Counted from the stretch's first letter, positions 1-11,849 are shown. The stretch: DNA of 64,000 nucleotides from Melieria omissa (GCA_963971225.1 OZ020268.1:35303848-35367847); one strand, 5' to 3'. A program made the numbers and translations. Notes: generated by a model not told the origin, from the sequence alone.

Positions 1-937
1 GCACACTTGTTCAGCGTTAGGCCCTCCAGCCGCGCCTCCCGTTTTATACAGTCTTTCAGTTCATTTCTTCCGAAAGGCTGGAAATTTACAGTCACTGTGT
101 TGGGCAGATCTTGCAGCATCTCGAATTGTTTTAGATACGCGTCTGGATGCACTAAGGTGTTCAACCTAAAGATATATATAACCAGTACGCGCTTTTCGGC
201 TGCATCGTCCTGCTTTGTTATCATGTCGTGCATAAGTGACACCAGTTCGCGGTCGCACGGCTGCAGGTTGTCGATAATCAGCAGATTGCGTCCACAATCG
301 GAGAAGTTATCCACAAACAGGCGCAGTAGGTGGAACTTCTGCACCTCCTGCTCGACGTGCGTGTTCCAGGCATACGAATGCACATTATCGCGCCAGGGAA
401 AGTTTTGTTCGAGGCTGCGCGCAAAGAGGCTTTTGCCCACACCCGACGGACCCACAATAGCAATGGCGCTCAACTGTGTCTCATTATGCAGCAACACCTC
501 GAGTTTCTTCAGTGCATCCTCCTGATGCAGAACCTGTTGCCGACGAATGCGAGCAAACAGCTTCTGCGTGTCCAGCTCCTGGTCGCAGTAGTCTGCCTGC
601 CCATGCACAATTTGATTGTAGTGCTTGCGATAGCTGCTGAGGAAGTCCTGCAGCAGACTTCTGTGCTTGGCGTTGGTTTGCGTGTAGTGATGTCCCAGCA
701 GCACAGCAATGACAACGGCAATGAGCGTCGTACTGATCAGTGTTCGTTTCACATATTGTCGCAAGCTGCGCTGAACGGGTGGTTGCTTGGTGCTGCTGTT
801 CTCCTCAGCGTTGCCCAGGCGGCGCAGCCTGTGACGCCGCCGACTTCTGAAGGACTAAAGCGAAAAAACACCATGAACAGACGTTGTCTGGCGGAAAATC
901 GGATACATACAGTTTTAGATTCCTTGATTTCTTCCAT
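1..937 (-). CDS. Torsin-like AAA+ membrane protein, N-terminal part (runs off the left edge)
   Basis: The reading frame has two exons, 937-911 and 854-1, with a 56-bp GT-AG intron at 855-910, and continues beyond the window. The start ATG at 937 gives a short Arg-rich cytosolic tail, then one hydrophobic segment (about residues 47-63, LISTTLIAVVIAVLLG), so a type II membrane topology is expected. An AAA+ domain follows, with Walker A GPSGVGKS at about residues 144-151 and a Walker B-like strand LLIIDN. The layout (one membrane anchor followed by a small AAA+ domain with an HxEDALKKLEVLL helix before the P-loop) recalls torsins, which act in the ER and nuclear-envelope lumen. Two differences are visible: the P-loop ends in GKS rather than the usual torsin GKN, and Asn stands where Walker B normally has the catalytic Glu. 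A torsin-interacting pseudo-AAA protein is an alternative. The C-terminus is not visible, so assignment within the family is uncertain. Confidence 0.75.
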
Positions 938-1310
938 TTTGTCTTTTTTTTTAATTATTTAATCACTAAAAATTTTGTAGCACGGTGCAAAATACACTTC
1001 AAATTTTAATACATTTTCATTTGATAATGCAATTTGAAGTCGAATGTGAATATGTGGAAAATACAAAAAAAATTGATAATAAAATACAAAACTACAGTTG
1101 CCAATCGGAGTAGAACACGTAGTGTTGCATTTGGATAAATTGGCGGCTATTTGTGGACGAATATGCTGTGGAATGTAATCATTGTTTGACAATGCAACTC
1201 TGGGTTGTTGTGTAGTGTGGTTTGATTTGTTCGGTGGATTGAAAGAATGTTATAAACAAACTGCAGAGTCAAAGGATATAATCCAGTAAAAGTAGTTTTT
1301 AAAAGACAAC
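938..1310. promoter_or_regulatory. Shared upstream region between torsin-like gene and RPC9
   Basis: These 373 bp separate the divergent start codons at 937 and 1311. They contain A/T tracts and no long reading frame. I see no clear TATA box in a fixed position. They presumably hold both 5' UTRs and a bidirectional promoter; this is inferred from the arrangement. Confidence 0.4.
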
Positions 1311-1881
1311 ATGGAAATGTAAGTAAAATTTGTTGCATAAACTTTGTTAAATAAACTAAATTATATGGCTTAAATTTATTGACAGCGTAAATCCCTGCTT
1401 CTCTGTGCTATCCAATTTCGAGGTAATGACTACGTTGAAGAACATCAAAGACACCAAGAAAAAGTATGGGCTTCGAAATTTGGCCACAATAACTTATGAG
1501 GTAGAATTAAATTTATTAGAACATCGAAGTGTTACTAAACTGCACACTTAAATTTAAAGACGCTCCAGTTCCTGGAAGACTCGCCATGTAAGCAACAATC
1601 ACGCGAATCGATTTTAGCGTTTCTGAATGAAGTGAGACAGCTGGACTACAAGCTGACCACCACAGAGTGCCTGATGATGGTCAACGATCCGCCTGCAAGT
1701 GCACTTCACATACAGCTGGTATTGTCTATTTCACTTAATTTCCAGCTCATTCTTCCATGAACTCTCATTTATTTTCCAGCTTATTGAGGACAGCGAAGAG
1801 CGCCTTTCCGAAGAACAAGTGAGCGAATTGCTGGTCGTAGTCGCTAAGCACTTTCCCAATACATCCGCCGAAATGAGTTGA
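1311..1881 (+). CDS. CRCP: RNA polymerase III subunit RPC9 (CRCP orthologue)
   Basis: Four exons, 1311-1318, 1386-1500, 1560-1718 and 1780-1881, join in frame across GT-AG introns to give 127 residues, against about 148 in human CRCP. The protein starts MEIVNPCFSVLSNFEV. It carries the family pattern: L(S/L)NxEV near the N-terminus, a TITYE(T)L turn, the SPCK/RHQS loop, and the C-terminal helix pair LIEDSEERLSEEQVSELL that matches the RPB4-like HRDC fold. RPC9 pairs with RPC8 to form the Pol III stalk used for initiation on tRNA and 5S genes. The first exon encodes only MEI. An AATAAA at 1883 overlaps the region just after the stop, so the 3' UTR must be very short; DENR ends 94 bp further on in the opposite direction. 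Confidence 0.9.
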
Positions 1882-1882
1882 G

Positions 1883-1888
1883 AATAAA
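1883..1888 (+). terminator. Poly(A) signal of RPC9
   Basis: A canonical AATAAA lies two bases after the RPC9 stop codon, before the convergent end of DENR. Confidence 0.6.
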
Positions 1889-1974
1889 ATTATTATTGGC
1901 AATGTGTACAAAAGGTCGGCTTTATTCTTTTACTACAATGCGCTCAGGTCACTGCTACCAAACACCGCATGCAA

Positions 1975-2650
1975 TTAACGCTTTTGATCTCCCAAATCAT
2001 CAATAAAATCCTCATCAATCTCGGGCCATTTTTCCGGTATGACATCGAACAAATCATCCTTGACATCGCCTTGTATGACAATTTCATCTTCACCAGTCAC
2101 CGAAGAGCCGCAAGCGAATTTTGTGCCGAAAAACTTTGCTGCAACCTTTAGGTCAATATCTGCAGAGTATATGATTAGACAGGAATATGAGAAATTTCCA
2201 AGTTTAACTTTACCGAATGTACTCAGGCCAGTCACTACTGTGACAGACTTCTTTTTGCCACGCGGCGCACGTGAGACTGTGATTTTCTTGGGCACCTCCT
2301 CCTTCTTTTTGATTTTCATCATGCCTTTGCCGCCGCGCTTCTGTCGCTTCTTGTCTTCATCTGTGCCATCAGCAGCAGCCGCTTCATCTTCCAGCTTGAC
2401 ACGTTCGAATTCTGTGGGCAAATTCTTCTCCAGCCATGCCTTGCACTTTTCATATTCGGGATAGTATTCGCAATACTGTGAATTGGTAAAATATCGATAT
2501 AGCGCGCTACAGCAAAGCGGAAAACTATTCTCAATTTACCTCAATTGGCATTGTGCAATTGCCGCAGTACTGCATCACCAGCGGGTAAGTGACACCTTCG
2601 CGTGGACCCAATTTGAGACGTTCTGCTGCATCTGCTGTTGCCGTTGCCAT
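1975..2650 (-). CDS. DENR: Density-regulated protein DENR (translation re-initiation factor)
   Basis: Three exons are supported: 2650-2540, 2475-2214 and 2159-1975, giving 185 residues (human 198). The start at 2650 (AACATGGC context) matches the family N-terminus. In-frame codons continue upstream, but no family sequence does. The N-terminal part carries the zinc-binding pattern YCGNC...[18 protein letters not shown] Lys-rich linker follows, then a C-terminal SUI1/eIF1-like domain with the GLSTF-DIDLK and [18 protein letters not shown] motifs. DENR binds MCT-1 and the 40S subunit, and promotes re-initiation after uORFs and recycling of post-termination 40S complexes. The intron at 2160-2213 is only 54 nt, a multiple of three and free of stops. 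If unspliced it would add 18 residues in the middle of the SUI1 domain, where homologues have none. That mismatch is the main evidence that it is an intron. Confidence 0.92.
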
Positions 2651-2944
2651 GTTTTCGATGCAAGATTTTAAATTAATATCTAAATTTTCTACAATTGACG
2701 AAATGTGCACAGCCAGCACAAACAGCTGATTCGAGTCGAATTGACAGTTGGCGGCCAATTGTTTGTAGGGTTGACGCATCGTTGGAGAAGTGGATAAATG
2801 CCGAATGGGTAACACTGTTTTGTGGATGACAACTGTTGTTACATCTGCAAGTGTTGGAGTTTATTTGTTTTTGTGATTAACAAGAAAAATGCCATTTTAA
2901 TCGCTTCACCGAGAAAACAAATTTGTTTCGAAGCATCTGACAGC
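2651..2944. promoter_or_regulatory. Bidirectional DENR/NPRL2 promoter region
   Basis: These 294 bp lie between two divergent start codons. A GGTAACACTG at about 2807-2816 resembles the Drosophila core motif 1 (consensus GGTCACACT) used at housekeeping promoters. A CAGCTG E-box lies near 2723. A DRE-like TATCGATA is also present at about 2491, inside the first DENR intron. No TATA box is visible. Promoter function is inferred. Confidence 0.45.
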
Positions 2945-4416
2945 ATGCAGAACAACAATCAGGAATACTTCGAAGGCTGTGGCAGAGAGGGCCAAATACG
3001 TTGCATCTTCCTGAGCGAGTTTCATGCGACAGCAGGCTGCAAAATCAGCTGCCAGGTGCGTGTGGCATTGCAGGTTTCTTATCATTTTTAAAGTTTACTC
3101 TCTTTTGCCTCAGGTTCCTCCCGATTATATTAGTAAGGAAGTGTTTGATGCCATCAATGTGTACATTATACCGAAGCCACACCTGCAGCGTTGCATACTC
3201 ACCGTGAATGCAATGAATGTGAAAATTGTGGGCTATCCAGTGGGCATCGAGAATCAGCAGAAATATGCACGAAATGCATTTCTTTTCAATTTGTGTTTTG
3301 TTTGCGATTCATGGGCGCGCTCGGTTCAATATGAGCCGGTGGTAAAGAAGCTGTCCGAATATTTGGTTCGTAAACTTGTCAGTTGCAATATCGGTCAAGA
3401 TTATAAGATTAAACTATGTATTTGTTGTGCAGATTATGATGGAGGAAGAAATGTGCTTTTTATCCCAGGAAGGCGATAACAAGTTGAAGTTGCAGCGAAT
3501 CTTTGAAACGGTCATTAACGATTTGAATCAGAAGAAAATGACAACAATAGTTGGTATGTATGGCGATGTAATGCGTTTTCATAATGGTTTAATCTTTAAA
3601 TGCGTACTTCCAGAGGGCGATACTACCATTTATTTAAAAATTGTGACGCACAAACCTGACCCACCAGTGGTGAAGGATCACATGGTGCCATTATTGCTGG
3701 TCGATTTCAAGAATACTCCGTTGGACAAATGGGATTTAACGACGCAGCAAGTAATTACAGTGGAACAGTACTATATATCATGCTTGAAGTTTTAAGTTCC
3801 AAAATACTTACATGGTTTCCCTTCTAAAATAACCATCACACTCTTTTCGACATTGCAGATTCTTCCCTATATAAATGGCATTAATCACATTGCACGCATT
3901 GCTGCCGAGGCAGATGTGGAGACAAATTTGGTCAAGTCTTGCATACAAAATTTGGCCTATTACGGTGTGGTACAACTGCTGCCCATACTCAAGTACAGTA
4001 ATGTTTATATGTGCACACAGAATCTGAAGACTCTTATAAAAAATCAACCGCTAAGTCATGCCTGTCGCAAGTATGTTGCGCTTAATCTCGACAAGACGCG
4101 TCCCACCATACAGAAAATATTTCAATTCTACGCATCGATGACACATGGCGTGACGCTACGCGCCATTTGCCAACGCTTATGTCCGCAGAATCACAACATT
4201 GATGAGCGAAAGTTGGTGATATTCGGATTGCAGCACAAGTTCATACGTTGCATACATAAATATCCGATATTCACCGGTTCGGTGCCATCGGGCCGTCAGA
4301 AAATGTACACAGGTCTGTCGAGTTTTGATGAAATTTGCTGTAAGACTGGACTATCGCCTTTCAATATTGAAAAGGACATTGAAAAGGATACCAATGTAAC
4401 GGTGATATGGAAGTGA
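2945..4416 (+). CDS. Nprl2: NPRL2, GATOR1 subunit (nitrogen permease regulator-like 2)
   Basis: Four exons, 2945-3055, 3114-3365, 3433-3750 and 3859-4416, give 412 residues (human 380). Family landmarks run in order: IRCIFLSEFHATAGCKISCQVP, the YIIPKPHLQ strand, the NAFLFNLCFVCD core of the longin domain, RPDPP-like KPDPP, WDLTTQQILPYINGI, YYGVVQLLPILKYSNVY, and the C-terminal DERKLVIFG and SFDEICCKTG...VIWK ending. NPRL2 with NPRL3 and DEPDC5 forms GATOR1, the Rag GTPase-activating complex that turns TORC1 off at the lysosome when amino acids are scarce. The second intron (3366-3432) uses a weak GTTCGT donor. The better GTAAAC donor seven bases into that intron would break the frame. The first in-frame ATG is 2945, although the frame is open upstream. 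Confidence 0.95.
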
Positions 4417-4760
4417 GAAAAGTGCTATAATAAGGCATTGAGTACAGAGCTTTATTTTTTACATATTTATGCATTCGATATTCATGCACTTAAGTAAGAA
4501 AATAAAAGTGGAATTTTGAAATATTTTGATACACAGCAAATTGAAATTTTTGCATTTTTATATGTAAAATAATTGTTTGGAATGGGAGAGAGAAGAAATT
4601 GGTAGGTGGTGTCTAAATACAGGGGGCACAATGTCAGAAAGTTGTAAACTTTCATTGCTGTTAAGAGAAGTATTTATGTTTAGCAGATTTTGATCGAGCA
4701 AAAAGAATATTTTAAGCTAAAGTAAACTCGGTCAGCTGTTTTTTACTTTATATATACATA
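4417..4760. other. NPRL2 3' flank
   Basis: Contains AATAAA near 4500, a likely poly(A) signal of NPRL2, and a further A/T-rich spacer up to the mariner insertion. Nothing else was recognised. Confidence 0.4.
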
Positions 4761-5885
4761 CCTTGTGACCGAAAAGTATCCGGAAATTTTAAATAAAACG
4801 CAAAATTCTTAATCTTCATCAATATTTATTTTACCTCCTTCAAAATATGCTCCATTAGAAGCGATACACATATGCCAACGTTTCTTCCAATCATCAAAAC
4901 ATTTTTTATAGGCGCTTTCCGGTATGGCTTTGAGTTCCCTCTGCGAATTCTGTTTTACGTCTTCTATGGATTCAAAACGCGTTCCTCTGAGTGGTAGTTT
5001 GAGTTTGGGAAACAGGAAAAAGTCACACGGTGCAAGATCAGGTGAATACGGTGGCTGTTCGATGGTATTTATTGAATGTTTGGCCTAAAAATCGTTGATA
5101 ATGTTGGCTCGGTGCGAGGGAGCATTATCGTCATGAAAAATCCATGAATTATCCTTCCACAATTGAGGCCGTTTACGGCGGATATTTTCACGCAAACGTC
5201 TTAAAACAGTCAAATAATAGTCTTTATGATGCGTTCCATGAAAGTTGGATCGGAATTGGCACGATCAAGCATGTCTGACGAGACCTGTTCACGATGGTGT
5301 TTTTGGAACAAATTGAGGTGAATCGGAACAAGCCGAGCGTTGACGCGTCGCATACACAAATTGTCCACCAAAATCAAACGAGCCATCTCACGACCGATGC
5401 CTAGCTCTCGTGCTATCTCTCTAACACTCACATGATGATTTTGGAGCACGATTTCCTTTGCCTTTTCAATGTTTTCGTCGGCGGTCGGAGGTCGAAGGTC
5501 GTCCAGAACGCGGCATGTCTTCGACGGTCGTACGACCGTCCTGAAATTCTTTGTACCACTCATAAACTTGAGTTTTCGATAAAACTGATTCCTCATAAGC
5601 CTTTTGTAGCATTCGCAACGATTCTGCACACGAAATTTCGTTCGAAACACAAAATTTGATGCAAACTCTTTGTTCAATATTTTTATCCATTGTTTTTTTC
5701 GCAACGCACTACTGAGGTGAACTGGTTTCAACAGCTGCCGTAAATAAACTGTCTGACAGATCGCGCTCATTTTTGGCATAGTAATTAAGGACAGTGCTAC
5801 CAACCTACAGAAACTTAAAATATCGAAAAAAAAAACAGCGCGCGAATTTTAAATAAGAATTTCCGGAAACTTTTCGGTCACAATG
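4761..5885 (-). mobile_element. Mariner element copy A (internally deleted, minus strand)
   Basis: A 1,125-bp element is flanked by TA (4759-4760 and 5886-5887). Its inverted ends share TTGTGACCGAAAAG and TCCGGAAATT. The minus strand encodes a DD34D mariner transposase. The N-terminal helix-turn-helix half (MDKNIEQRVCIKFCVS..., from 5690) is open down to about 5240. There the frame shifts at a deletion of roughly 200 bp that removes the first catalytic Asp block. The distal half follows with the second and third Asp blocks (HDDNAPSH and YSPDLAPCDFF). A TAG at about 5085 is an additional break. The copy therefore cannot make active transposase. It is a sister of the copy at 9428-10372. Confidence 0.9.
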
Positions 5886-8800
5886 TATGGATATATGTCC
5901 ATATTTGTTTAACATTGTTTACATGTTTCTATTGTTTATTTTGCGATCATAACATTCAAACGAATGAGAATTGAGTGTTGTATATTTAAACCACATGATG
6001 CCCGTACGTACCTACAATTACTAATTGAGTGGAGTGTAAAGCTTCCAGTGCTGCCAGCCCTTGTAATGCTTTCACTCAAATACTCCAATGAAATATTTCG
6101 AGTCAATGCTTGTTAAAATATATTTAGTAGTCGAAAATAATTACAATGACAAGTTATTACAGAGCGTACAAAAGAATTTGACAAACATTTCTTAGATAAA
6201 AAAAATAAAAAAATTGTTCGCTACTTAATGTCACTCAGTTTGAGTGGAATATCTAATGTTCGCTTGCAGAATCATTGAAAGCGAGCCGAGATCAGGAAAT
6301 AGCAATAGCAACGGTGGCAGTGACTTGGGCACAGTGTGTCTTGCGATTCGTGGTGTTTCGTGTTGTTGGTGGCGCATTCTCGTTCAGCTGGTGAAACGCG
6401 TAACAAAGGGAATATTTACCAGCAATAAACATAGCAAATTAAGATCACAATAAATGTGCCAAAGTGGGTAAATGTGTGCAGTTCTCGATTCAACTGCAGT
6501 TTGCATAAAGTATCTTTGGAATACAAAACGATCGTACATACAAACGCACAGCAGCAACACACACACACACGTAGGCTGTTACGTGTGCGTGAGTGAATTT
6601 GTGAATTTTTGATAAGTGATTTGTTGGTGTCCGCGCCGCGTTACCAGCAGATTTACAACTGTGTGTGTGTGCACTTTGAGTGTGACACGGAATATTGTGT
6701 TGTTGTTATTGCGTGAATCATCTGCCAGCAGCGGCAGACCGAAAATTAAATAACAACAAAAATAAATAAGCAAACATAGCAAAGTGAAGCTAAACGAAAC
6801 GCCGAGTTCATGCTCGCCGAACGACGGTGAAAGGCAGCAAAGGCAACAAAGGGAGAAATTCGTTTGGGCCATCAGCGTATTGCGACGTCAATTGAAAAGT
6901 GCAAAAATATAAAAATATACATACATACATACATGGTCACTTTAGTTATCAATTAGCACAAACTATGCAGAGAACGAAGTGGAAGCTTGCTTGCTGAATG
7001 CTAAACGTAACCGCTTCGAGTCAAGTTGGTGGATATCGCAGTTTGCTGTATAAAAGGTAACTTTATGCAAATGTTAATAAAAGAATGTTGTTCAAACGAG
7101 CAGATTACAATTACAAACGCGCTATTACAATTACAAAGCGAGCAAGCAGCTGCTGCACCCACTGCGAGATGTAAACAAAAAAAAATTGAAAACACAAACG
7201 ACAAAAGAGCAGAACTCGTTTGGCTGCAATGCAACCAGTCGCGATTTGAGCCATGTACCAAGTACACCAAGCGAAAATAGTTGGTTGTGAGTGAAAACTG
7301 CAGAGCTGAAGGGCTGTGGTAGTCCGCTGCTCAGAATTTCATTTTCATTATTCGCGCATTGTATCTCGGTTTTTAATTCTCCCATCAAATGTCCAAAAAG
7401 TACAACATTTACGTTATTTTTTTACTTTTTATCAAATGACAAACGTTTTCCAGCGGCTATGCTGCAGCAATCGCGGCTGCATGTGTTTTTGTACATCAAT
7501 CACCATTCTGTCGGTGTATCCGTGTGAACACACCCGACCACATCGTCATTGCGCTCAAAAGATAAGCGATGCACATAGAGAGAACTCTTATCAAAAAACA
7601 TTACCTTGTTGCTCGATATTTAATTTTGCAGCCGGCAATAAGCTTACACACTTAACTTATCTACTTAACAATCAGTTAATGTTTTCTTTTTGTTGTAAAT
7701 ACCAACAAAAACAATGAATAACTAAACTTTGAAAACTTTACATTGCTTTTGTTTCTCAAAATGTGCACAAATGGTAACTGTTGCCGTTTAAGTTGATTGA
7801 CATTTTGCTGCGTGTTGTTGGTGTTGCTTTCGTTGGACATATTCGGGTCTCTAGTATAACTGCGACATTTGCCGACCAGTCAATGGCGTTTTTAACGCCT
7901 TCTGCCATCGCAGACTGAAACTTTTCAATTTCTTTAATTGTTTAGCAATTTAAACAATTTACGAAAATGTGTGCACTAAAGTTTTCTTAATTTTGTTGTT
8001 GTTTTTATGTATGGCGACCAACGGTCGTTAGATATAATAAATAAATAGTTTTTGTATATGAAATGGTGAAACGCGTTTCTTTTAGATATTTCGCAACAGT
8101 TTGTGGGGCGACGAAAGCGAAAGCCGAAAACTATTTGAATAATCGTCTCCACAGAAAGCTACACTTAATGAAAATATTTTGGGTTTTATGTATGGAGAAT
8201 GAAAAACAAAATTTGTGCCCAATTGACTCTAAAACGAGCGTATGGAAGTTAGAATGTAAACGCGCCGCAACAAGTGTAACGTGTAATTCTTATGAATGAA
8301 TTGAAAGCCATGTGAATGAAGCTACTTATTGCTTTTTTGCCGTCAAATTAAAAACATAAAAAAATCCTTATCAGCTAAACAATTCCACATTACTAAAATA
8401 ACATAAACAAAATACATATTCAAGAGGTGCCGCCAGTAAACTATTCAAGAGCTTCAACTGGGAAAAAAATCTACTAAACGCTGCGGTAATTTTAATTTAA
8501 AAAATAATAATATTAATTACTCGAGTGACCTGAATTTTGTTAAATAATGTTGTGCTTTTCAGGGTGATTTTCATAGGTGATAGTGATTTTTAACTTTTGA
8601 AAATTTACTTGAAGTTTAACGTTGAAGAAGTTTAGTTTTCTTCTTCAAAACAACGAGCGCCTCGTGAGCACAGAAAGTATTCACTGATAGAATTACGTTG
8701 ACTTCCTGTCTAGAAGGTTTTTTGTTTAGTGCTGGTTATCTCTTGCGCCCAAAAAACGATTTCAGTAGCATTCTATCTATTTAGTTATACAGTGCAAGCT

Positions 8801-9110
8801 TGATTTTCACGACTAATTAAAAACCAGACCTGTCCCGAAAACTGAATTTTCGTGATAGCAGAACCCAAAATTTGAATTAAAAAATTTTATGTAATTTTTA
8901 AAATTAGAATTGTTTTTATTGATATATTTAAATCTTAAACATTTTTAAAGAAATTGGAGATTTTGAGTTGCTTTTTTGGCAAATTATTTTTTTAAATAAC
9001 AGCTGAATCACGTAGTTTATATAATGCTGTGGTCGGCTTAAAAATCCAAAAAGGTTTATATACCAAAAGACGGGGATTTAAATAACTTCAAATTAAACTG
9101 CAATAGAGTA
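5886..9110. other. Non-coding stretch, possible upstream exon(s) of the RhoGAP gene
   Basis: No protein homology was recognised. The part at about 6235-7060 is less A/T-rich and looks like a Drosophila-type 5' UTR. It has a TCAGTT initiator-like site at 6236, many CA/GT runs, and a possible splice donor AAAAG|GTAACT at about 7056. The RhoGAP start exon has a splice acceptor just before its ATG, so a non-coding first exon must lie upstream, and this is one candidate. The remainder (7.1-9.1 kb) shows nothing definite. Confidence 0.25.
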
Positions 9111-9111
9111 A

Positions 9112-10600
9112 GTTCGGGTAATGTGATATGGTCGGGTCATGTGATATAGTGGATTATTTCATAACTGCGTTCACCTTTTCCAAAATCAACATTTTTAAAA
9201 CATCAAAGCAGCTAAAAAACTCGTGCTGCATGATTTTGGATGTGTTTGCTTAAATAGTTTCGAAAGTAAAACAGTGACATCGATTATGAGTTTGCCAGGT
9301 ACGCTCTTCTTAACAAAATTATTCTTGTTTTTCTATAATATTTTTTTCTCAAAAAGTCAGTTTCCATGTGATATACCGGGTAATGTGAACTTATTACTGC
9401 AGTACTATTTGTATACAGAAATGTATACATTGCGACCGAAAAGTTTCCGGAAATTCTCATTTAAAATTCGCGCGCTGTATATTTTTCGATATTTTAAGTT
9501 TTTGTAGGTTTGTAGCACTGTCCTTAATTACTATGCCAAAAATGACCGCGATCTGTCAGACAGTTTGTTTACGGCAGCTGTTGAAACCAGTTCACCTCAG
9601 TAGTGCGTTACGATTTTGTTGAGAATTTTCTTCAAAATGAGTACCGTGAACAGGTCTCTTTGGACGTGCTTGATCGTGCCAATTCCGATCCAACTTTCAT
9701 GGAACGCATCATAACTGGTGACGAGACATGGGTCGTACGAGTACGACATGCAAACAAGCCAACAATCATCGGAATGGAGAGGAAAAGACGAGCCGAAACC
9801 GAAAAAACCACGCCAAAGTCGCTCGAAAATCAAGGTAATGCTGATTGTTTTCTTCGATATTCGTGGTGTGGTGCATCATGAATTCGTCCCTGAAGGACAA
9901 ACAGTCGGTTAAGAATTATTTGACTGTTTTAAGACGTTTGCGTGAAAATATCCGCCGTAAACGGCCTCAATTGTGGAAGGATAATTCATGGATTTTTCAT
10001 GACGATAATGATCCCTCGCACCGAGCCAACATTATCAACGATTTTAAGGCCAAACATTCAATAAATACCATCGAACAGCCACCGTATTCACCTGATCTTG
10101 CACCGTGTGACTTTTTCCTGTTTCCCAAACTCAAATTACCACTCAGAGGAACGCGTTTTGAATCCATAGAAGACGTAAAACAGAGTTCGCAGAGGGAACT
10201 CAAAGCCATACCGGAAAGCGCCTATAAAAAATGTTTTGATGATTGGAAGAAACGTTGGCATATGTGTATCGCTTCTAATGGAGCATATTTTGAAGGAGAT
10301 AAAATAACTATTGATGAAGATTAAGAATTTTGCGTTTTATTTAAAATTTCCGGAAACTTTTCGGTCACAAGGTATATCACATTACCCGCCACTTTTATCA
10401 GACGCCAATATTTGGATATTTTGATTAAATTAAATAATGTCTCAGTGAGCAGTTTGAGACCAAAAAAAGTGTCTTTTAAGGCAAAGAGTGCCGGAATCGT
10501 CATAAAACAAGGAGGTATATGTGGGCACAATAGATCTACAGGTCGCAGTGCGTCATCCCCATCAATAATAAAGGAGGTATATCACATTACCCACATTATC
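9112..10600. mobile_element. Inverted-repeat element split by mariner copy B
   Basis: The motif GGGTAATGTGATAT occurs at about 9116-9129, with variants near 9135 and 9365-9392. Its reverse complement ATATCACATTACCC occurs at about 10373-10387 and 10579-10592. This outlines a ~0.5-kb inverted-repeat element with the motif repeated near both ends, into which the mariner at 9428-10372 inserted at a TA. No coding capacity was seen. The superfamily is unknown. Confidence 0.5.
9428..10372 (+). mobile_element. Mariner element copy B (N-terminal deletion, plus strand)
   Basis: A 945-bp element lies between TA dinucleotides (9426-9427, 10373-10374) and has the same inverted ends as the element at 4761-5885. 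The 5' leader is kept, but most of the N-terminal DNA-binding half (about 450 bp) is missing. The sequence resumes at the YREQVSLDVLDRANSDPTF region and keeps all three catalytic blocks: GDETW, HDDNDPSH and YSPDLAPCDFF. One-base frameshifts occur just after GDETW and near 9910. In the second block the usual Ala is replaced (DDNDPSH). The element is dead. Confidence 0.9.
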
Positions 10601-11731
10601 ACATTCATGCATTGCAAAACTATGAGAGTTCACAGTTTTTCTATAACACTCAACTATTGTGACCAGTTGACACCTCTAACACTAGAATGCCCAACCAACT
10701 CAATCTTCCTTAAATGCCCATTCGAAATCGTATTAAAAAATAGGATTAACTTTTTTAGAAGACTTTAATTTTGTAGAAGACGATTTTCTTTCAGAAAGCC
10801 ATACAAAATGGCAATAAAACCTAAATAGAGTTACTTAGAATCCCTTGAGCCTTCTTGTTTTAAACACTGTCTTTATTTTCAGTAATGTGTTTTCGCTGAA
10901 TGTTGTTCTTAGTACAATGAACTCGCAATAATAAGAAGTCATTAAATAAAACTTCACTTTGTTCACTTTTGTGCAATTCTTCATATTTACGGATGGTAAA
11001 TTGCTTGATTGGTAAATTTTTCTAAAAATTAAGTTCATATTTTAAAGCTTCGGAGTTCATAATTACGAGTAGTCAATGGTAGACAACAAGTGTTCATATG
11101 TTACTGTATATTGATTCTGTCAGACGCTATATGACACATAGCATTGTTCTGCTCGAGATTGTGAAACATGGTAGTCTGTTATAACGGTTGTATATAAAAT
11201 TTTCTGATAAGAGCAACAAGCTGATTTTCTTATTTTGATTATTCCAGCAACTCATATCTTGTATTAAATTAAATATTTTTCTGACAGTAATGCCATCTAA
11301 ATTGTTTTCTGGGAATTATTTGTATCTCCAATGAGTAAATTTTGGTTTCTATAAAGATTAATTGAACAAAAGTAACAGTAAAAAGTACCGGATTCAACAA
11401 TAAGCTTAAGTAAGATAAGTAGTAAATTTTACGAATGTGAGCCAAGATTTTTTCATAAAATATATTCCAAAGTAAACGGATACTTTGCGCTTGTATTTTC
11501 AATTTGAAACTGATTATGCCAGGATACTATAAATTACCTCATATCAACATTTGGATGGGTCTCGGCAAAAAAAGAAATTGTTTCGCACGGCGTAATAAAT
11601 GTAAAGTTTGGTGTTTTCACTCGGTGCACTAACTTTCTCATTTTTCTTACAATTCTATTGATGTTTGGCTTAATATATGCTAAAATAGTATATATTTCAT
11701 TTTAGATTTTAAAACCAGAGGAGATAATTTA
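10601..11731. other. Non-coding A/T-rich spacer
   Basis: No coding, RNA or repeat signal was recognised in these 1.1 kb. Short open frames here lack any family pattern. Confidence 0.3.
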
Positions 11732-11849
11732 TCTTATATATAAAAAAAAATTAACCTTCTGTAACGTTCCAGTGTTTGCGAAAACGGCTCATTCTTTCAG
11801 GAAATTTTTTTTGTGTGTGATAGAAGATGTCGTAGCGATATTATATGTT

